NCBI GenBank assembly: GCA_947034895.1
Contig: OX344763.1
Span: forward strand, 16,461,001-16,525,000
Direction: 5' to 3'
DNA from: Rhytidiadelphus loreus
Taxonomy: Eukaryota; Streptophyta; Bryopsida; Hypnales; Hylocomiaceae
Length of the DNA stretch: 64,000 nt
The notes below the pieces were generated by a model that was not told the DNA's origin, searched no databases, and was given only the letters and a program-made list of their open reading frames with translations. This document shows, in pieces, positions 58,199-64,000 of the stretch (positions are counted from its first letter, which is position 1; each line of letters opens with the position of its first letter). A program made the translations under genes and the position numbers.

Positions 58199-58565
58199 TA
58201 AGGTAGGCGGCTTCAAAACTAATCATTTTCAAATTCCAGCATTTATATGAATGGCCACCCATCTTCACCCACCATAAGGTTTCAAGAATACCCAAAGAGA
58301 TCTTTGAGGAATCCAATGAGAGTTGAGCATTTCATGCTTCAAGAGTGTTTGTTTAAAAGGGAGTTTAGGGCATGAATAAGTAACCTATGCTTTCAACTTT
58401 GAAAACTCATAAAATATTGTGTGAGACCAGAAAAATATGAAACGACTTGGGTTGGTTTTCACTTGAGTAGGCTAACATTCTTAGAGAAGCAAAAAAAAAT
58501 CATCATTCGAACCACGCAGCTACAAGGGGCAGCGAAAAGGGTCAGTTTTGGGTGCTTCTACCTTA
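58199..58565. mobile_element. Family A TIR element 3' of allantoinase
   Basis: Left end TAAGGTAGGCGGCTTC, right end ..GGGTGCTTCTACCTTA. The core holds atgaaacgacttgggttgg, as in the 34377 copy. Ends about 450 bp below the allantoinase stop codon. Confidence 0.55.
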
Positions 58566-59018
58566 CAGTAATGGCCTGTCCTGGAAAACAAGCCAATAAT
58601 GGTAGCAATTCACAGCTGTAAGGCTACAAAAATTCATACATCCGGTAATACTACAATATATACACAATACTCTAATCAGGAATCATGATACTCAGTTAAA
58701 AGATGTACTCCAACGAAGAGGACGTCCTCATGAAATTTATGTAAGTAGAATTTCCTGACAGGCTTCCATTTTGTACTAAAGCCGAGAAGATATCCCTTGT
58801 CACATATCACAAATTCTACTATTGGTTTTGGCGCTAATGAAATCTGGTTCTAGAGGCAAAAACCAGTGGTGTGGTACTCTATTTCTGGAGGGTTTTTTTT
58901 CACTCCATTCATGCATATACAAGCCAAATTATGTGCAGTAACATGCCAGGACACCTAGATTCAAGGATTTGAACATCAGTCCTTCACATGGACAATCCTT
59001 ACCGAGATCTATGAATCC
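58566..59018 (-). other. Probable 3' UTR of allantoinase and flank
   Basis: Immediately downstream (minus strand) of the allantoinase stop. Mixed composition, no ORF of note. The polyadenylation site cannot be fixed by eye. Confidence 0.35.
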
Positions 59019-62000
59019 TTATCGTACTGGATAGAGAGGTGCGGCACAAGCCTTCGGAGAATGGTGACCTTCTTCGAACACTTGCCGGCCTCGAGAAAAT
59101 GTCGTTATCACCTTCCCTGTGTACTTATGTCCTATGTAAGCCGACACCTGTTTGCAATGAAAGTAGAAAGGTTTACAATGTTGGTACTGCAATTGAAAAA
59201 TAATCAACCAAAGGTATACGTTTCTCAACTACGGGATGTACACTTAAAAAAAAGAGTCCAAATAAGCATCAGACTGCCTAAATTAATGTTGGATCTTGTT
59301 GGGAATTGAAAGAGGATTCGTAAGCATTTTCGCATGTATTTATTGAACACCATATGAGTAAACTATGAATTTTCCAAAGAACTATGATTTATGTGTACCC
59401 AAAATCAACCCCAAGATCTCGTGTACATTTCTGGCAAGAACTTGTAGGGGTTGTCTTTTTTTGGGTAAAGGCTGAATATAAGTGGAGTTACCTTGAGTCT
59501 CTTTCAAACTTGAAGCAGGAGAGAGAGTAAAGATTATAAGATGAAAGTCTACTATAATAGTCACTGCATTAGTGAGAAGAGATTTGTACCTTATTTTTAA
59601 AATAGATCGGATAATCACTGTCGATAACAAACGATGCCTCTGGATCCCAGACAACAATGTCTGCATCCTTCCCGAACTCAAGAGATCCCTGCTCAAATCA
59701 CCGCAAAGTGCCACAACAATATCAGCCACAGGTTTATTGCGTTTTCAATCTATTTGTGTATGTTATACGTGTTTAAATAATTTAGTATGTTGAAAGTCTC
59801 AGAATTTCTAGCGTATCATATCAAAATTCAGTTACCTTAAACTAGAAATTGCATTTTCGGTAGATTTCCAAAATGAAGTGCTCCGAGTTGAATTGGCAAA
59901 GATACATGGATTTCTTTCTTGAGATTATCTATATAGATGCTTTCTAATCATCAAGCTAAACAACTTCTTAGACTGTCAACTTCTAAAAAACTGTAGAAGC
60001 CATATTTGTAGAAGTCGTATTATTAAGTTTTGTCAAAAACCAGCAGGTCCTTAGGGTTAAGAAGTAGTCGGGTATGCATAAACTCTAAACTGTGCCAGAA
60101 GAAACACCTATTCAAATGAAGGATTTCGTGAGTGATACTTTGACGCAACTAACAATCTGAATCAGAAGTGGAAGAAATGTAGAGAACCTTTCGTGGGAGG
60201 TTGACCATTTTAGCAGGCATCGTGCTCCACAACTTTGACATTTGTTGAATGGTCAAGCCGCGGGCACTTCCATGAGTCCATGTAGCCGGCAATGCAAACT
60301 GCAAACATAAAAAAACTCAGATGTGTGTAAGAGAAGATTAATATTAATTTTTTTCATTGCCTCCAAAACGAACTAGATTCAAGATATTTTACTTCAATAT
60401 GAATAATTGTTTAATTTACAACAGGAGTACGCAAGGAAATGACATGTTGACCTTACCTGAATACCAGAAATACCGCCCCAAGCCTTCAAAAAATCACCCT
60501 CTTCTAGAAGTTTCAATTCTATCGGCGAGGGTGAGTGATCAGTTGTTATCATGTCAATATCACCATCCTGCACAGAGAAAACAAAGGGGAGAGGGAACGA
60601 GGCCATGGTTAGTTAACCTGATATGCACATTCCTTAGTATATCAACAGAGTTGACTCGTATCAAAAGTTGGTTTCAATAGGTGTCTAGACCTCCAAAGTA
60701 TTCTAGAACCTCACACTTTGAATGATTACGTAAGGAAATAATAGAAAATGATTAAATTTTGGTCTCGACAGATTTGGCTCCTGAACCCAAAGATCTCTAT
60801 ATTGAACTCCCCAAAATTACACTCCTACACATGTTAAAATGCGAAACAGTATCCTCTCTCTCTACCTTTAGGTATTTTGTTGTGATTACGAGTTTTCTGC
60901 TCGGACAATATACAACTCGAACGGCGAGAATATACTGAGCATGTACCACAATAAAAGGGAACAAAAAGGATTGTGAATCAATGTCATACCAACAAAGCTT
61001 TCCACAGAAGTTCTCGGTGACTAGAGTCTCTCAATGGCGGGGCACATTTATATTGGGTGGCACCCTCTGGTATATCTTCCGCAGCGAAGGCAAGGTAATG
61101 TGCACACGTCTCCACAGTGACACTAGATCCCTCTGCTTTGGCTTCCTGCACAAAACAGCAATTAGAGTCACAATGTACCTAAAAGAATTCAAAAAACTCT
61201 CTTTGACATTGAAACCGCATGTGCCCAAGAGCGCAGAATTGTCAAGATTTTGCACTCAAATGGCATTCTAGAATATCCTGCACACTTGCAACACTACCAT
61301 TGATTGCAACATTGGCACCTGTATCATAGTGAAAAAGTTGGGACCCCAGGTGGTAAGACTAAAAGAGGGTCGAGTGTACTGGAGGTGGGTGATGCCGATA
61401 AGTGGAAGACAATGTTTAGCCATATAATGCCCAATTCCTATTTTGAGATTTTGAACATTTTTGCTTATATCTTTGTGCAAATAAAACATTTACCTCGATC
61501 TCATCAAACTTGCCCCAAAGAAGGATGTTTTTAAAGATGCAAGCATTACTTTGGATGAATGGGAAATTATTTAGACAAAAGAGATGCCCTGAAGCAATCT
61601 GTTCATCATCCAATATATGGACTTCCTTGATAGTTAACTGGTACCTTGATAAGGGAGAGTGAATCCTCTGCATCAGAAAGATGAACGACATGTATGTGGG
61701 CGCCATGGGCAGGCCCACCAGGCCTTGTATCTTTGGCCACCTCCATCAATTGTTTCACAGCAACACGCTCCCTGCAACAAAAACAAACAATGATAATATT
61801 ATTAAAATTGCATTCCACTAAGGCTGCAAAATATATCTCGGTCTCCCCTAGCCATGGATAGTTTAGAGCTGAACAAGAAGAACAGTACCTGAAAATCCTG
61901 TCACGGTTCAACTAGGATTATCTTAACAAGCGGAATGGTTAACTCGTAAGTGCCCAAGTGGTCCAAAAATTCATATTTAGTTGGACCACTACTATATCTA

Positions 62001-63826
62001 TAGGAGTTGAAATGAATCATTCAGGAAGCTCAAGGAAGGTAAGAAACTATGCCAAAAGATAGAAGAAATCTTGTCCTAAATTTTAAACAGTAGAAATTAT
62101 AGTAATAAGATACTACAATCGAATCAAACTCCAATAACCAAACTATTTAAAGGGACGAAGTACCATGACAATGGTCTAGATTCCAGATATCTGCTGTAAC
62201 TCCGAGCGTTGCTGGTTGGCTCCCCTGGTACCAAGTGAGCGGAGACGGCAGGCGGGTCTGTCACTTCCTGGTGCACTAGAATGGGACGTCCATATTTTGC
62301 GAGTACTGGCAAAGATGCCTACCAAAGACAGTGAACACCAAAGTGGATAAATACAAGAACCCTCATTAAACAATGTAAACAGATCCAAATCGATATTGAC
62401 TCTATTTAGAGATGATAATATGCAAGGTCAAAAATTTGCACCAACCGAGTCAAACTCCATAAAACAATCACTCACCACTAAAAAGGTAAAGGCAAATAGC
62501 TTAAGATTGGACCGATGAAATCGATACTTTTCCAGTATATTGCATTTCCGAGAATATAATAGGCACAGACATCGAATTATCACTCTGTACAATTATCAAC
62601 TTACTAAATAGAATTCAACAGGATCCTTCAAAAAGCGACTCACCTGTATATGATGCGCAGTAGTAGCTGGGAAGTCGTTGATCCCTGATGGGCACATAAA
62701 CGACTTCAACAATTTAACCCTGTGTCAGTGATTCCTCTTATTCATGATCTTACTTCATGCTTGCCATGCATGAGCATCAATAACAAAACCTAACATGCAA
62801 GGCTCTAAGATTCACCATAAAATCAGCATAACAATGGGGACAGACATAAAATGTTTCATTTCAGAAACGAATATCATGTGCTCTTTGTAAAACAATAATT
62901 GATATTGAGCAGTAACGAAATAACAAACAATTGCAGAGAGTTTATGTATGCGAAAACTGGAAAGGAAAGGAGCAATCTTTTCAAACGTATTGACCACAAA
63001 ACAAAAAAATGCAAAAATAAGTGGTCTAACCTTAAGGCCCAGGGCGCCTGCCTCTAGGAGATCCTCCAACATGGAAGCATTATAAGCATTGTCGGGAACC
63101 AAACCTCCCCAGAATCCTGCCAAACGAGCACAATTCAAATACCAAATATTGCAGTAGAAAACCAGCCCCATTGGCAAACTGAGTTTTATCATTTAGTCTT
63201 GATCTGCACACTAGACCCACTATCGTAAAAGGACATACCAGTAAGAGCCCAGCCGAGCCCAGAAGAATTTCAAAAGGTGCAGTGTATTTGCCACATGCAT
63301 GCAAGGAACTTACCAACATCCACATATATTTTCCCTTGAGCAGCTTCTCTCTTCATCCGCATCCATGCATCACATACATACAATTTAGTAATCGCACAAG
63401 AGAACTAGAGCTGCTCTTGATTTACTGCAGAGAAGTAAAACAAATTAGCAAATACAGAAAGAAAGATCAACCTTGTCTTCCAGGTGCTCTCTTGTCGTGG
63501 TCACGGGATGGCTATTCAAGGGCATGTCCACTACAGCAGTTGTACCTCCTGTAGAGCACAATGTCCCAGACTGTGATAACACCACCAAATTACACATGTA
63601 CGCTTCAAGAACGAACGGAAACCCTAACCAAAGCGTTCAAAATTCATATTGAGAAAACAAGAGGAGAAAGGGCTAACTGTCAACGATAACAGATAACATC
63701 AGATTTTGAATGCAGGCGTTTCGAACGAGAAAAAAATGAAAAAAATAAATACCAGCAGCTGCAGCCATGGTGCCTGTGAGGAAACCCTCCCACTCCACGC
63801 GCCCTGGTTCATTCAAGTGTACATGG
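59019..63826 (-). CDS. ALN: Allantoinase, 3' twelve exons (5' end outside window)
   Basis: Hydrolyses allantoin to allantoate in ureide catabolism, in the endomembrane system in plants (family knowledge). Minus-strand exons: 63826-63753, 63548-63472, 63350-63314, 63116-63031, 62703-62644, 62318-62164, 61771-61645, 61145-60990, 60567-60457, 60298-60188, 59688-59590, 59147-59019. Phases agree throughout and give 406 residues to the TAA at 59021-59019. Metal-site residues are present: HVHL (first exon seen), Lys of GLKSF across the 63031/62703 junction, [14 protein letters not shown] and ITTDHSPSP. Other landmarks: [74 protein letters not shown]. The N-terminal leader and the first strand up to the first His lie beyond 64000. 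The 63350 acceptor follows AAG rather than CAG/TAG and was chosen because it keeps the family's length. Confidence 0.93.
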
Positions 63827-64000
63827 CTGCAACAAACATCACCCAAACGAACTCATTTTAAAGGCATGATCTCCACACTTCCAAAGACTTGGATACTCAT
63901 GTCTACTAAAGAAGATATAGATTTGCAGTTGAGTCACAGAAAGAATGCTGCAAGGAGGTAAGAACAATAAAATTGAATTGTTTCAAGAACTTTTATACAA

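Overview
The window looks like nuclear DNA of a land plant. It has intron-rich genes with GT..AG splice sites, a plastid starch-binding protein, a plant-type allantoinase, and long AT-rich intergenic tracts packed with small transposons. The gene density (three recognisable genes in 64 kb), a decayed Tc1-type transposase, a decayed TKL-like kinase and a cation-chloride cotransporter that does not read like the usual angiosperm CCC1 would suit a moss or another seedless plant. That placement is inference, not proof.

Layout. Positions 1-4400 are AT-rich repeats. Positions 4437-10172 (+) hold a PTST (PROTEIN TARGETING TO STARCH) gene: transit-peptide-like N-terminus, short coiled coil, C-terminal CBM48. 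Its introns carry at least two small TIR elements. Positions 10.2-39 kb are a gene-poor repeat sea. It contains tandem duplications, a Tc1/mariner transposase pseudogene (about 14.22-14.88 kb), two GC-richer islands (15.2-15.96 and 31.0-31.5 kb), a tRNA-derived SINE (30.44-30.77 kb) and several families of ORF-less TIR elements. I call these A (ends TAAGGTAG), B (ends TAAGGTAACTACACC), C (ends TTAACCCCTAAAG) and D (ends CATTAGAWG). A Tourist-like MITE sits inside a B element.

Positions 40365-46562 (+) hold a 15-exon SLC12-family cation-chloride cotransporter of 1085 residues. Its exon phases all agree, and a TATA box and a repetitive 5' leader lie upstream. Positions 46.6-58.6 kb are a second repeat field. 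It contains a 618-bp foldback (49.6-50.2 kb), a set of CACTA-ended foldback MITEs including one with a perfect 59-bp inverted repeat (55.37-55.50 kb), an orphan Ser/Lys-rich ORF (51.5-52.0 kb, -), and a protein-kinase pseudogene (53.3-54.4 kb, -) split by one of these MITEs. Positions 59019-63826 (-) hold the last 12 exons of allantoinase; its 5' end lies beyond the window.

The three live genes are functionally independent (amylose synthesis in plastids, ion homeostasis, ureide catabolism); nothing suggests a cluster. The most notable material is the repeat content: several recurrent, ORF-less TIR families whose autonomous partners are not in the window, and several hairpin-forming loci that could feed small-RNA pathways. 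Coordinates of repeats were placed by eye and can be off by some bases.
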